This document shows positions 16,322 to 25,391 of a DNA stretch of 64,000 bases, in pieces. The stretch is from assembly GCF_016863115.1 (NCBI RefSeq), contig NZ_BOOG01000022.1, positions 55,723 through 119,722 of the forward strand. Reading direction: 5' to 3'. Below the pieces are notes generated by a model. That model was given only the letters and a program-made list of their open reading frames with translations. It was not told where the DNA came from and did no database searches. Positions within the stretch are counted from its first letter, which is position 1; every line of letters starts with the position of its first letter. Both the position numbers and the translations under genes were made by a program. The stretch is from Sphaerimonospora thailandensis. GTDB lineage: Bacteria > Actinomycetota > Actinomycetes > Streptosporangiales > Streptosporangiaceae.

Positions 16322-16764
16322 GACGCGCCGACACCTCCGCCGACGACCGGGCCGAGGCCGGTTCGATGAGGGCCGGTTCGATGGAGGCCGGTTCGATGAC
16401 GGCCGAGACGGTGATGCTCGCCCCGGTTCTGCTGCTGTTCCTGCTGTTCCTGGTCGGGGCCGGGCGGATCGTGGAGGCGCAGGGGGAGGTCAACGGCGCC
16501 GCCAGGGACGCGGCCAGGGCCGCCTCGGTCCAGCGGAGTCTCTCCGAAGCCGAGTCGGCCGCGACGGAGGTCGCGCAGTCCTCGCTGTCGGGCGACTGCT
16601 CCCCGCAGGTCAGCCTGTCGGGGACCGACTGGAAGGCGGGCGGGGTCGTCAAGGCGACCGTGACGTGCCAACTCGACCTGGGCTTCCTCGGTTTCAGTGG
16701 GGCCAAGCAGATGACGGGCGACTCCGTCGTGCCCCTGGAGCAGTTCCGGAGGTATGACCAATGA
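16318..16764 (+). CDS. Second TadE/TadF-like pseudopilin
   Basis: A 148-residue protein with the same plan as its neighbour: a hydrophobic N-terminal helix (AETVMLAPVLLLFLLFLVGAG), then VNGAARDAARAASVQRSLSEAE, and an extracellular C-terminal domain with two Cys (DCSPQVSL; TVTCQLDL) that may form a disulfide. The pre-helix segment is built from three tandem copies of a 15-bp unit that encode (E/R)AGSM. ATGA overlaps tie it to both neighbours. Confidence 0.78.
   Translation: MRRADTSADDRAEAGSMRAGSMEAGSMTAETVMLAPVLLLFLLFLVGAGRIVEAQGEVNGAARDAARAASVQRSLSEAESAATEVAQSSLSGDCSPQVSLSGTDWKAGGVVKATVTCQLDLGFLGFSGAKQMTGDSVVPLEQFRRYDQ
16354..16398 (+). repeat. Three tandem 15-bp in-frame repeats
   Basis: GAGGCCGGTTCGATG at 16354-16368, AGGGCCGGTTCGATG at 16369-16383 and GAGGCCGGTTCGATG at 16384-16398. 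They add five residues each just before the pseudopilin helix, each ending in Met, so internal starts are possible. Confidence 0.85.
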
Positions 16765-17270
16765 GCCGTTGGCGTGGTTCGAGGGACGCCTCCTCCGGCG
16801 GGGCCTGCGACGAGGCGGACCGGGGGTCCATGTCGGTGTTCGTGGTCATCTTCTCGGCCGCCGTGTTCCTCCTCGCCGGCCTGCTGGTCGACGGCGGGTC
16901 GGCGATCAACGCACGGCTCAAGGCCGCCGACATCGCGGAGCAGGCCGCACGCGGCGCCGCCGACCAGATCGACCAGGAGACCCTGCGGGCGACCGGCGAG
17001 ATCCGTCTGCTCTCCGCCGGTGGAGACCTCTGCGGACGTGCCGAGGAGATCGTGGGCGCGCACCAGGCCGACGGGGTGCGGATGACCCGATGCGAAGCGG
17101 GCGGCCAGACGGAGGTGACCGTCGGGGTGGCGGTTCGCTGGGACGCCTACTTCCTCGGAGTTCTGGGCTTCAACGGCTCCGATATGGAGGCCGCCGCGAC
17201 GGCCGCACCCAGCACGGGCACCGCCGCCCTGGCCCGGACATCGGACGGCCTGAACGTCGGGGAGGGATGA
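16761..17270 (+). CDS. TadG-like pilus assembly protein
   Basis: A 169-residue member of the putative Tad flp pilus assembly group (TadE/TadG N-terminal helix). DRGSMSVFVVIFSAAVFLLAGLLVDGG precedes SAINARLKAADIAEQAARGAAD, which is the family signature. The remaining extracytoplasmic region has two Cys and ends in an Ala/Thr-rich tail. It is shorter than Gram-negative TadG (which carries a vWA domain), as is normal in actinobacteria. It overlaps the previous gene by ATGA; the next gene starts 7 bp later. Confidence 0.75.
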   Translation: MSRWRGSRDASSGGACDEADRGSMSVFVVIFSAAVFLLAGLLVDGGSAINARLKAADIAEQAARGAADQIDQETLRATGEIRLLSAGGDLCGRAEEIVGAHQADGVRMTRCEAGGQTEVTVGVAVRWDAYFLGVLGFNGSDMEAAATAAPSTGTAALARTSDGLNVGEG

Positions 17271-17277
17271 GGCGGAA

Positions 17278-20200
17278 ATGTCGCAGAAGTCAACATCCCC
17301 CGGCCCTCGTGAGCCACTGCGCCGCTGGCCGGAATCCGCGGGGGAACGACCACGTGGCCGAGGAGCCGCGAACACGAGATCGACCGCGAACGCCCGGCCT
17401 GACCCGGGCGCCAGGCCGGGGGCTCGGGGTCCGGACGCTTCGAGCTCCATCCCCTCGAGGCCCGCCGACTATCGGCCCTTCGGGCAGACGCAGCGCGGGG
17501 CCGAGGCGCAGCGGGACCGCCGTCCGGTCCGCATTCCGTCCAGGCGGCGGGCTCGTGACATCTTCTCCGGCCTCGGCGCGCTGCTCGCCCTCGTCGGGCT
17601 CGTGGGCGGCGTGCCGTACGCGCTGATCAGGCTGGCCGGCCCGCCCCTGTCGCCGGAACTGCTGAACCTCGATCTGCTCACCAGCCGGGTCGGTCCGGAG
17701 GCGATCATCGGGATCCTGGTCCTCCTGGTGTGGCTCGCCTGGTTCCAGCTCTTCCTGTGCGTGATCGTCGAGGTGTACGGCGGGTTGCGCCGCGTCGGCA
17801 TGCCGGCCCGGGTTCCCCTGTCAGGTGGCCCCCAGGCACTCGCCCACCGGTTGGTCTCCGCGGCGCTGCTGCTGTTCACGGTGACGGCGATGGCCGTGCC
17901 GTTCTCCCGGGCGACCGCACCCGCACCCGCATCGATTCAGCCCCAGGTGACGGCCCAGACGGCGGCGCTGTCCGCACCGGTCGCCGCCGAAGCGGAACAG
18001 GCGCCCCTGCATGCCCGGGAGGTCAAGAAGGTCTACGTCGTGCAGCCGCCGCACGGGCGCCATCACGAGAGCCTGTGGGAGATCGCGGAAAAGTGCCTGG
18101 GAGAGGGGCGCCGCTATCCCGAGATCTACCGGCTGAACAAGCACAAGGTGCAGCCGGATGGCAGCCGCCTGCACATCGCCGATCTCATCCGGCCCGGCTG
18201 GGTGCTCGACATGCCGGACGACGCAAGAAATGTCCATATCGTCCCTGTGGACGAGGAGCGGCCGGAGATCCTCAAGGAGCATCGGGACAAGCCGGCGGAG
18301 CTCGACGGGCGCACCCAGTACACGCAGCCCGATTCCGCCGATGCCGGGCATGCCGAATCCCGCACCGCGAAGGCCGACACCGCCAGGCCGGACATCAACA
18401 GGCCGGAACCTGACAGACCCCGTCCTGAGAGACCTCAGCATGACAGGGCGGAACATCGCAGGCAGCCGTCCCTCGTCACCCCGCCGCCCGTCGCCTCCGA
18501 GCCCACGGCGACGGCCACGGCTCACCCCACCGCGGCACCGGCAGGGAAGCCGCCGGTAGCCCGATCGGCCGACGGGCAGGGCGAGTCGGGCCAGGATGAG
18601 GCGGCCACCGGGCTGGAGTTGCTCGACTACCTGGCCGCCGCGACGCTGGCCGGCGCCGGGCTGCTCGCCGTGCTCGGCCGCAGGCGCAGGGAGCAGCTGT
18701 GGCGGCGGGCGTTCGGATGGCGGATCGCACGCCCACAGGGGGACGCGGCCGACGCCGAGGTCGCCATCCGCCTCGGCGCGGACGCCCCCGGCAGCAGACT
18801 GCTCGATCTGGGCCTGCGGCTGCTCGGCAGGCTCCTGGCCGAGCGCGGCGCGCATCCGCCCACGATCTACGCCGCGCACCTGTCCGACCGGGGCCTCGAC
18901 CTGTGGATCCATCCGGCCGACGAGAACGCCCCGCAGCCATGGGAGGCGTGCGACGGCGGACAGGTGTGGCGGCTGCCGACGCACGAGGGACGGCGGATCG
19001 ACGAGCACGCGCTGGCCGACGTCCCCGCCCCCTATCCGGGCCTGGTCTCGCTGGGCGTCGGCCAGGACGGCGGCAGGGTGCTCGTCGACCTGGAGGCCGC
19101 GCACGGGCTGATCAGCATGACCGGCGCGAACACCGTCGCGGCCCTGTCCGCGCTGGCCGTGGAGCTGGCGACCAACCGGTGGTCCGACGACATGCGAATA
19201 ACGCTCGTCGGCTTCGGCGAGGAGCTCACCGCACTCGCGCCCGAGCGGATCAGGACGGCCGGCAGCCTGGCCGAGGTCCTGCCCGAGTTGGAGAGCGCGG
19301 TCGCCGAGGCAGGCTCGCCGGATGGAGGCGCCCGGCCGGGCGGCGACGTCCTGACCGGCCGGATCCACGGTCGGGTGGCCGACCCGGCGTGGACCCCGCA
19401 CTACCTGCTGTCGGCCATCAGACCCGACGACGACGAGGCACGCCGCCTCGCCGTGCTCGGCAAGGGCGCCATGCTCGACAAGGGCAGGAGGACGGCGAAC
19501 GGCTTCGTGCTCACGGGTGAGGTGCCGCACGCGACCTGGACCTGGGAGATCACCGAGACCGGCCGGGCCCGGCTGGACGCGCTCGGCTTCGAGGTCGACG
19601 CCCACCTGCTGCCGCGCAGGCACTACGACGCCGTCGTGGACCTGGTCCGTACGGCACAGCAGGCCGAGGGCGAGCCGCTCACGATCACCGGGGGCGCGGC
19701 CGAGCGCCTGCCCGACGAGCCGCCCGAGATCGAGGTACGGATCCTCGGCGCGATCGAGATCACCTCGGTCGATCCGCTGGAGGAGGGGAGGGCGGCCCTC
19801 GCCCACGAGATGGTCGTCTATCTGGCCACTCATCCGGAGGGAGTCCACCCGGTCGTGCTCGGCGGCGTCCTGTGGCCGCGGGGAGTGCAGAAGGCGGTCC
19901 GCGACGCGACCATCACGCGGGTGGCCGAATGGCTGGGCAGCGACTCGCGGGGGCGGCCGCATCTCCTCCTCGACGACTCCGGCCGGCTGCGGCTCGGCCC
20001 CGGGATCCGTACCGACTGGCGGCTCTTCCAGGATCTGGTCCGCCGAGCGGCGGCGAGCACCGGTTCGGAGGGCGAGGCGGAAGCCGTACGGCTCCGCGAG
20101 GCGGAGGCCGAGCTGTTGGACCGGGCGCTGCGGCTGGTGCGCGGGCCGCTGCTGAACGGCCGGCCGGGCAAGCGGTACGCCTGGCTCGCGGCCGATCCGC

Positions 20201-20538
20201 TCGAGTACGACGTGACGGCGTGGGTGGCCGACGCGGCGCACGCGCTGTGCGAGATCCGCCTGGGGCAGGGCGACCCGGACGCGGCGATGGCGGCGGCCAG
20301 GGCGGGCCTGCTGCTGGCGGCCGACGACGAGGGACTCTGGCGCGACATGCTCCGGGCGGCCCATGCGACCGGTGACCTGACGAGGCTGCACGCCGTCGTC
20401 GACGGCCTGGGGCGGCGGGCCGCCTCCCATCCGTACGGCGGCGGGATGGCCTCCGAGACCGAGGCGCTGATCGACGAGTTGCTGCCCAGCTGGCGCCGTG
20501 CCTCGGCCCAGGACCTCCCGACATCTCGTCTCGCCTGA
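17278..20538 (+). CDS. Large membrane protein with LysM domain and C-terminal BTAD-like regulator domain
   Basis: A 1086-residue protein of unknown exact role that is typical of actinobacterial Tad loci. In order: an Arg/Pro-rich N-terminus (about 1-95), three membrane helices near 96-122, 142-170 and 192-212, and a LysM-like domain at about 250-312 (YVVQPPHGRHHESLWEIAEKCL ... IYRLNKHKVQPDG). A long charged Pro/Arg/Asp-rich linker with repeats of the R-P-x-x-x-R-P kind follows, then a fourth helix at about 448-470 and a cytoplasmic C-terminal half. The last 270 residues look like an OmpR-type winged helix plus BTAD helical repeats (EIEVRILGAIEIT; DAAHALCEIRLGQGDPDAAMAAARAGL), as in AfsR/SARP regulators. 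This suggests a sensor that links peptidoglycan or pilus state to a regulatory output, which is inference only. Confidence 0.72.
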   Translation: MSQKSTSPGPREPLRRWPESAGERPRGRGAANTRSTANARPDPGARPGARGPDASSSIPSRPADYRPFGQTQRGAEAQRDRRPVRIPSRRRARDIFSGLGALLALVGLVGGVPYALIRLAGPPLSPELLNLDLLTSRVGPEAIIGILVLLVWLAWFQLFLCVIVEVYGGLRRVGMPARVPLSGGPQALAHRLVSAALLLFTVTAMAVPFSRATAPAPASIQPQVTAQTAALSAPVAAEAEQAPLHAREVKKVYVVQPPHGRHHESLWEIAEKCLGEGRRYPEIYRLNKHKVQPDGSRLHIADLIRPGWVLDMPDDARNVHIVPVDEERPEILKEHRDKPAELDGRTQYTQPDSADAGHAESRTAKADTARPDINRPEPDRPRPERPQHDRAEHRRQPSLVTPPPVASEPTATATAHPTAAPAGKPPVARSADGQGESGQDEAATGLELLDYLAAATLAGAGLLAVLGRRRREQLWRRAFGWRIARPQGDAADAEVAIRLGADAPGSRLLDLGLRLLGRLLAERGAHPPTIYAAHLSDRGLDLWIHPADENAPQPWEACDGGQVWRLPTHEGRRIDEHALADVPAPYPGLVSLGVGQDGGRVLVDLEAAHGLISMTGANTVAALSALAVELATNRWSDDMRITLVGFGEELTALAPERIRTAGSLAEVLPELESAVAEAGSPDGGARPGGDVLTGRIHGRVADPAWTPHYLLSAIRPDDDEARRLAVLGKGAMLDKGRRTANGFVLTGEVPHATWTWEITETGRARLDALGFEVDAHLLPRRHYDAVVDLVRTAQQAEGEPLTITGGAAERLPDEPPEIEVRILGAIEITSVDPLEEGRAALAHEMVVYLATHPEGVHPVVLGGVLWPRGVQKAVRDATITRVAEWLGSDSRGRPHLLLDDSGRLRLGPGIRTDWRLFQDLVRRAAASTGSEGEAEAVRLREAEAELLDRALRLVRGPLLNGRPGKRYAWLAADPLEYDVTAWVADAAHALCEIRLGQGDPDAAMAAARAGLLLAADDEGLWRDMLRAAHATGDLTRLHAVVDGLGRRAASHPYGGGMASETEALIDELLPSWRRASAQDLPTSRLA

Positions 20539-20554
20539 TGGAGCCCATGTGTCG

Positions 20555-21238
20555 ATGAAGAAACAGCACGGTGTGCCCGCGAGATTCGCTCTCGCCGCCC
20601 TGTCGGGGTGCGCGCTGCTGGCGTCGGCGGCCGCCTGCGGCCGGGCCGACGCGGATCGCGCTTTCACCCCACGCGGCGTCGTCGAGGTCTCTCCGGAAGC
20701 GGGAGCGGAGACGCGGGAGGCGGCGACACCGTCCGCTACGGTGACCGGGACCGATGAAGCGGCGGGTCCCGAGATCCAGGTCGAGTGGCCGGAGGGGCTC
20801 AGTCCGAAGCACAAAGCGCTGCTCGAGGCATTCGTCGACGACTACCGGGCTCAGTGGCGGGCCATCACCAGCCACGGCAGGGACCTGTCCTACACCGAGG
20901 GCGTCGTGGACGACGCGAAGCGAGGCGCGGTCAAGTGGGTGCACTCGTACGTCGATGAGAAGCTCTCGGCGAAGGGCGTGATCAAGCTGTACTCGCTGCG
21001 GGTGGTGGCCGAGGTGGAGCCGGGCGCCCAGGTCGCCGCCTGTCTGAACCAGTCCGGCCTGCGGGTCACCGACTGGCGGGGAAAGCTCCTGGCCAAGCAG
21101 CCCGACTGGATCAAACCGCCGAAGTCGACCTTCCTCTACTCCGCGTCGTTCCGGCATGAGGACGACGGCCGCTGGATCGTCGTCCGGTACCGCTTCGCGG
21201 ACTATCCGGATGAGTACGCGAAGGAGTGCGCCAGATGA
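20555..21238 (+). CDS. Lipoprotein of the Tad locus, function unknown
   Basis: The start at 20555 gives MKKQHGVPARFALAALSGCALLASAAACGRAD, a standard lipoprotein signal with the lipidated cysteine in SAAAC (about residue 28), for a total of 227 aa. The mature part is polar, then compact and probably alpha/beta (SPKHKALLEAFVDDYRAQWRAI). It resembles small surface lipoproteins found at the ends of actinobacterial Tad operons, but I recognise no named domain. GGAG at 20540-20543 could serve either this ATG or the GTG at 20549. The stop overlaps the next gene by ATGA. Confidence 0.65.
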   Translation: MKKQHGVPARFALAALSGCALLASAAACGRADADRAFTPRGVVEVSPEAGAETREAATPSATVTGTDEAAGPEIQVEWPEGLSPKHKALLEAFVDDYRAQWRAITSHGRDLSYTEGVVDDAKRGAVKWVHSYVDEKLSAKGVIKLYSLRVVAEVEPGAQVAACLNQSGLRVTDWRGKLLAKQPDWIKPPKSTFLYSASFRHEDDGRWIVVRYRFADYPDEYAKECAR

Positions 21239-22197
21239 ACGCTGAGCTGGCCGCGCTGCTGGCCGCCGTGCTGACCGGAGGCGTGCTCGTCGGCCAGGCG
21301 GCCGTTGATCCCAATCCGGTCAACCGGCAACAGACGCAGGTGAAGGGCTTTCAGGAGGGCGACACGGCCGGGGTGACGCTGAAGAACTCCTCCATCGTCC
21401 TGTCCGGCAACGGCCTCGGCGGCAAGAGCGACGGCTATCGGATGCCCCGCCCCTGTTGGCGGGAGCCGATGATGACGGCCGAGGAGATGCACCGGCTGAG
21501 GGTCACGGAAAGAAGGCAGAACAGCTCCCTACCCGCCGGAGAGCGGGGCACCTCGAACGAGGACGTGCAGGAGTCCGCCGGCAAGCTCAACGAGAAGGGC
21601 ATGTGGTGGGGCGCCGCCGCCAACTGGAGCGACCCGGGAGCCGAGGCGTGTTATGCGGGTTTGGCGGAGCCGGTCTGGGTGCCGGAGGGGACCACCCCGC
21701 CCGGGGGGATCACGTTCGAGCAGCTCCTGCAGATCGCCCGGGCCGCGCTGACCGTGCCGGAACCCAAGATCAAGCTCAGCCCGGACGTGAAGAGCTACGT
21801 CAACCTGGAGACCTGGGTCTGGCTGGAGGGGGGGCAGGCGACGCCCCGCTCCGTGACGGCCACGCTGCCGGGCGTCATGTCCGCGACCGTGACCGCGACG
21901 CCGCAGGCCTTGGAGATCAAGTCGGGCACCACCGACGACCGGGCGAAGATCGGCAAGGATTGCGGCACTACGGGCCACCCGTACAAGAAGGGTGAGGAGT
22001 TCAGGTGCGGCGTGCAGTATCTGCGGGCGTCGATCGACCAGCCGCGCAAGGCTTACACGCTCACCGTGACGGCGGTCTGGAACGTCACGGGTAGCGGCAC
22101 GGGCGGCAACGCGGCAGCGCTCAACTATGCCCCGATCCGGATGTCGGCCTCCCGCGATGTCCCGGTCGACGAAGTCCAGACCATCGTCACCAACTGA
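21235..22197 (+). CDS. Secreted protein of the Tad locus, function unknown
   Basis: A 320-residue protein with a short signal-like hydrophobic N-terminus (LAALLAAVLTGGVLVGQAA). The mature region contains three Trp-rich segments, four cysteines (PCWREP, EACYAGL, DCGTTG, RCGVQY) and an Ig-like, beta-rich C-terminal half (TVTATPQALEIKSGTT; YTLTVTAVWNVTGSG). It is co-translated with the lipoprotein gene (ATGA) and closes the operon. By position it is probably a surface component of the pilus or its cargo; no family name can be assigned by eye. Confidence 0.6.
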   Translation: MNAELAALLAAVLTGGVLVGQAAVDPNPVNRQQTQVKGFQEGDTAGVTLKNSSIVLSGNGLGGKSDGYRMPRPCWREPMMTAEEMHRLRVTERRQNSSLPAGERGTSNEDVQESAGKLNEKGMWWGAAANWSDPGAEACYAGLAEPVWVPEGTTPPGGITFEQLLQIARAALTVPEPKIKLSPDVKSYVNLETWVWLEGGQATPRSVTATLPGVMSATVTATPQALEIKSGTTDDRAKIGKDCGTTGHPYKKGEEFRCGVQYLRASIDQPRKAYTLTVTAVWNVTGSGTGGNAAALNYAPIRMSASRDVPVDEVQTIVTN

Positions 22198-22200
22198 GTC

Positions 22201-22719
22201 TTAACCCTTGTCGCTCTCCCGGGAGCGGTGCTCGTGGGCGAGCAGCCACTCTTTGACGTGGGTGCCGTAGTAGTAACCGCCGTAGCCGCCTGACGAGGGC
22301 AGCACCCGGTGGCAGGGCACGAACGGGGCGATGAGGTTCTGCGCGCAGGCCGACCCCGCGGCCCGCGCCGCCGTTCTGGGCAGGCCGGCCTTCTCCGCGA
22401 GCAGGCCGTACGACACGGTCGCCCCGGCGGGCACGGCCCGTAGCGCCTCGTACAGCCGCTGCCGGGTGGGCGTGCCGGGCTGCTCGACCGGGATCCGGTC
22501 GAGCGCGCCCAGTTCCCCGTCGAGATAGTCCCGTACGGCCTGCGCCGCGTCGGCGAGGTCGCCCTCTTCCAAGGCGAGATCCCGTAACGCCGGCGGGAGC
22601 CGTACGAACATCTCGCGGGGGTCGGCGGTGAAGCCCCCGGCGACGAGGACCCCGTCGCGGGCGAGTATCGAGAGCGGACCCACTGGTGTGGGCACGACCT
22701 GGGCAATGATCACCTGCAT
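22201..22719 (-). CDS. ogt: Methylated-DNA--protein-cysteine methyltransferase
   Basis: A suicide repair protein that takes the methyl group from O6-methylguanine onto its own cysteine. 172 aa. The active site PCHRV lies at about residue 137, and the C-terminal DNA-binding/AGT domain starts at GTPTRQRLYEALRAVPAGATVSYG. The AGGAGG Shine-Dalgarno is 13 nt before the ATG, which is rather far. The start lies inside the 3' end of the Ada-AlkA gene (10-nt overlap), so the two repair proteins form one alkylation-damage operon. Confidence 0.92.
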   Translation of the reverse strand: MQVIIAQVVPTPVGPLSILARDGVLVAGGFTADPREMFVRLPPALRDLALEEGDLADAAQAVRDYLDGELGALDRIPVEQPGTPTRQRLYEALRAVPAGATVSYGLLAEKAGLPRTAARAAGSACAQNLIAPFVPCHRVLPSSGGYGGYYYGTHVKEWLLAHEHRSRESDKG

Positions 22720-24338
22720 GATGGCCGTTTTTCCTCCTTTTGTGAGATTAGCCGGGGTGGAGTGGACATGGACCAGAGGTGGAGGGCGGCGTAGGCGCGC
22801 CAGGGGCGCCAGCGTTCGACCTCCTCGGCCGGGATGCCGAGAGCGGCCATGGCCTTCTTCAACACCAGGTCGCCCGTCGGCCAGGCGTCCGGGTCGCGCA
22901 GCGAGCGCAGGGCGATGTAGCCCGCCGTCCACGGTCCGATGCCGGGGATCCGCAGCAGCCTGGCCGTGGCGTCCGCGGGGTCCTGGGCGCCGTCGAGGTC
23001 GATCTCCCCGGCGGCGACGACCTCGGCCAGCGCCCGCAACGTCGCGATGCGACGGGTGGTGAGCCCCAGACCGGTCAGGTCGGCTTCGGCCAGCTGTCCG
23101 GCCGAAGGGAAGAGAACCGATCCGGCGTGCTGATCCCAGCTGGGACCGGGGTCGCCGGACGTCCCGGCCCGTACGGCGATGCGGCCCAGGATGGTGCGGG
23201 CTCCGGCGACCGAGATCTGCTGGCCGACGACGGCCCGCACCGCCGGCTCGAACCCGTCGAACGCGCCCGGCACCCGCAGACCGGGCCGCAGCGCCACAAG
23301 TGAGGCCAGCGCTGTGGCGCCGAGGACGGTGGCGACCGCCTCCGGGTCGGCGTCCAGGTCGAGCAGCCGCCGGCAGCGTGACACGATTTTGGCGAGCTGC
23401 CGCATGTCATCGGTGTGCACGAGCAGGCGGATGTGGTCTCCGGCAGGCGTCAGCGTGAGAGATCCGCCGGGGATCACCCGGGAGTAGCTCCTTACCTCGG
23501 CACGCGCCGAGAGGCCGGGTTCGGCGGGCATTCCGGCCGGCCGCGCGTTTTCCGGGCCGTCGCCGGACCAGGTGACGCTCTCCATGCCGGGGATCGCCCG
23601 GGTCGCGAGGAAGCGCAGCACGGACTGCGCGTCGTAAGGCATGCGGTGGGTGAGCCGGAGGGTCAGCCCGGTGGCGGCGCATGGGCGCGTCGAGTCGCCC
23701 GTCACAGCCGCGGACACCGCATGGCGGCCCCTCCGCGCGAAGGCGGCGCCTGCGAGCACGCCGTGGCTGAGCTCGCCATTTCTCAGCTCGGTGGGAGCGA
23801 AGCCGTACGACTCCTTCATCGCGGCGTTGAACTGCCGGACACTGCCGAATCCGGCGGCGAACGCCACATCGGTGATGGGCAGGGAGGTTTCGGTGAGGAG
23901 TTGCTTGGCGAGCAGCAGCCGTCTGGTCCGGGCGACCGCGAGCGGGCCGGTGCCGATCTCGGCGACGAACAGCCGGTGCAGGTGCCGCTCGGTCACGTGC
24001 AGTCGCCGGGCCAGACCGGAGACGCCCTGGTCGTCGGCCACGCCGTCGTCGATCAGGCGGAGCGCCCGTCCCACCACGTCGGCGCGCACGTTCCAGCCGG
24101 GGTCACCGGGGCTCAGCTCTGGGCGGCAGCGGCGGCACGGCCGGAAGCCCGCGGCCTCCGCCGCCGCGGCGTGCCGGAAGAACCGTACGTTCCTCCGTAT
24201 GGGCGTACGAGCGGGACAGATCGGACGGCAGTAGATGCCCGTCGAGGTGACAGCCGTGTAGAAGCGCCCGTCGAACCGGGGATCACGCGCGGACACCGCC
24301 AGATAGCAGGTGTCGAAGTCGAGCTGTCGTGTGGTCAC
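22710..24338 (-). CDS. alkA: Ada-AlkA fusion: methyl-sensing regulator and 3-methyladenine DNA glycosylase
   Basis: 542 aa, GTG start. Residues 1-80 are the Ada N-terminal zinc domain with its four ligands visible (YCRPIC, then CRRC); in Ada, one of these accepts methyl groups from phosphotriesters and switches on the regulator. Residues about 85-185 are an AraC-type HTH domain. The rest is AlkA: the N-terminal domain, then the helix-hairpin-helix glycosylase core IPGIGPWTAGYIALRSL and the catalytic Asp in PTGDLVLKKA. The layout is common in actinomycetes. It is probably autoregulated and directly drives ogt downstream. Confidence 0.9.
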   Translation of the reverse strand: MTTRQLDFDTCYLAVSARDPRFDGRFYTAVTSTGIYCRPICPARTPIRRNVRFFRHAAAAEAAGFRPCRRCRPELSPGDPGWNVRADVVGRALRLIDDGVADDQGVSGLARRLHVTERHLHRLFVAEIGTGPLAVARTRRLLLAKQLLTETSLPITDVAFAAGFGSVRQFNAAMKESYGFAPTELRNGELSHGVLAGAAFARRGRHAVSAAVTGDSTRPCAATGLTLRLTHRMPYDAQSVLRFLATRAIPGMESVTWSGDGPENARPAGMPAEPGLSARAEVRSYSRVIPGGSLTLTPAGDHIRLLVHTDDMRQLAKIVSRCRRLLDLDADPEAVATVLGATALASLVALRPGLRVPGAFDGFEPAVRAVVGQQISVAGARTILGRIAVRAGTSGDPGPSWDQHAGSVLFPSAGQLAEADLTGLGLTTRRIATLRALAEVVAAGEIDLDGAQDPADATARLLRIPGIGPWTAGYIALRSLRDPDAWPTGDLVLKKAMAALGIPAEEVERWRPWRAYAALHLWSMSTPPRLISQKEEKRPSCR

Positions 24339-24419
24339 TCTTCCGACGTTATGCGCAGACCACGGGCTCGGACTCGCGGAAATCGGACCTGAGCGCGCCG
24401 CGCCGCCACTTGTCGGCCG

Positions 24420-25355
24420 TCACTTGCTCGAGATGCCCACCCCCAGATCGAACTCGCGGTAGACCCTGGCCCAGAAGCCGTCCCGCAGCCAGACCCGCGC
24501 CTCCGGATAGGGCCGCAGCGAGTGGCCGAGCTCCTTCTCGGCCTCGATCAGCAACTCAGTGTCGATCACGGTGGGCAGGATGGGGCCGGGCAGCAGATCG
24601 CGGATGTTGTCGCGGCCCCGGGTGAGGATCCACTTCTGCGCGACATGCTCGCCGACCTCCTCCACCCGCGGACGGCCCGGGCCGAGCTTGGCGACCTGGC
24701 CCACCGGCGCCTTCGGCACGGGTTTCACCGTACGACCGGCGAACACCTGGGCGGGCGACGGCGTGGGCGGTACCGGTACCGGAACCGGTGCACGGGTGAA
24801 ATACGGACGCAGAAACTCAGCACTCAGGATCTCCACCGTGTCCGATTCCCACACCAACCGCTCCGCCTGGTTCGTACCGAACGGCGGCTCGACCCCCCAA
24901 AGGTGGACGCGAACGCCGTACGCCTGGGCGGCCTCCACCGCCGGGACCATGTCCTCATCCCCGGCGATCAACACCGTGTCGCTCACCGCGTGGTGCCTGG
25001 CCAGTGCTTCCAAATCGCTGCGGATCTGCGCGTCCACACCCTTCTGCTGCCCCCTGGCGTTCAGGTTGCCGAGCCGCACCTTCACCCAGGGGAGTTGCGC
25101 GATCACACGTTGGTCGACGGTGGGAACACGATCACGTGCCGCGTCGTACCAGTAGACCCTGAGCAACTCGCCGGGGATGCGCTCAAGAGCGTGCTTCTGG
25201 AGCGCCTGGATCAATTCGTCGGCCGATACGCGGTACTCCTTGCGCTCCTTCGCGCCTAACAGAACTTCGCCGGCCGCCGCATAGAGGTAACCAACATCAA
25301 CAAGAACGGCATACTTCGCGGCAATGCCATGTGCGCTGAAGTCCGGGATGGCCAT
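24420..25355 (-). CDS. NYN-domain (LabA/DUF88-like) putative ribonuclease
   Basis: A 311-residue protein with an N-terminal NYN/PIN-like fold: AVLVDVGYLYAAAG holds the first acidic residue, KGVDAQIRSDLEALA the middle Asp, and VLIAGDEDMVPAVEAAQAYGVRVHLWGVE the third acidic cluster. These acidic positions bind metal in NYN RNases. The C-terminal 110 residues (Pro-rich linker, then a compact helical part) are unknown. The ATG is preceded by GGAGG. An inverted repeat (25392-25421) sits about 37 bp upstream and may control it. It is a single gene; no partner is obvious. Confidence 0.72.
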   Translation of the reverse strand: MAIPDFSAHGIAAKYAVLVDVGYLYAAAGEVLLGAKERKEYRVSADELIQALQKHALERIPGELLRVYWYDAARDRVPTVDQRVIAQLPWVKVRLGNLNARGQQKGVDAQIRSDLEALARHHAVSDTVLIAGDEDMVPAVEAAQAYGVRVHLWGVEPPFGTNQAERLVWESDTVEILSAEFLRPYFTRAPVPVPVPPTPSPAQVFAGRTVKPVPKAPVGQVAKLGPGRPRVEEVGEHVAQKWILTRGRDNIRDLLPGPILPTVIDTELLIEAEKELGHSLRPYPEARVWLRDGFWARVYREFDLGVGISSK

Positions 25356-25391
25356 GCTGTCCTCCAGGACTCGTCACTAGATGATCGGGCT

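Noticed and set aside
17821..20814. 997-codon minus-strand frame opposite the LysM-BTAD gene
   Set aside because: The plus strand shows LysM and BTAD patterns and operon overlaps; the antisense product looks random.
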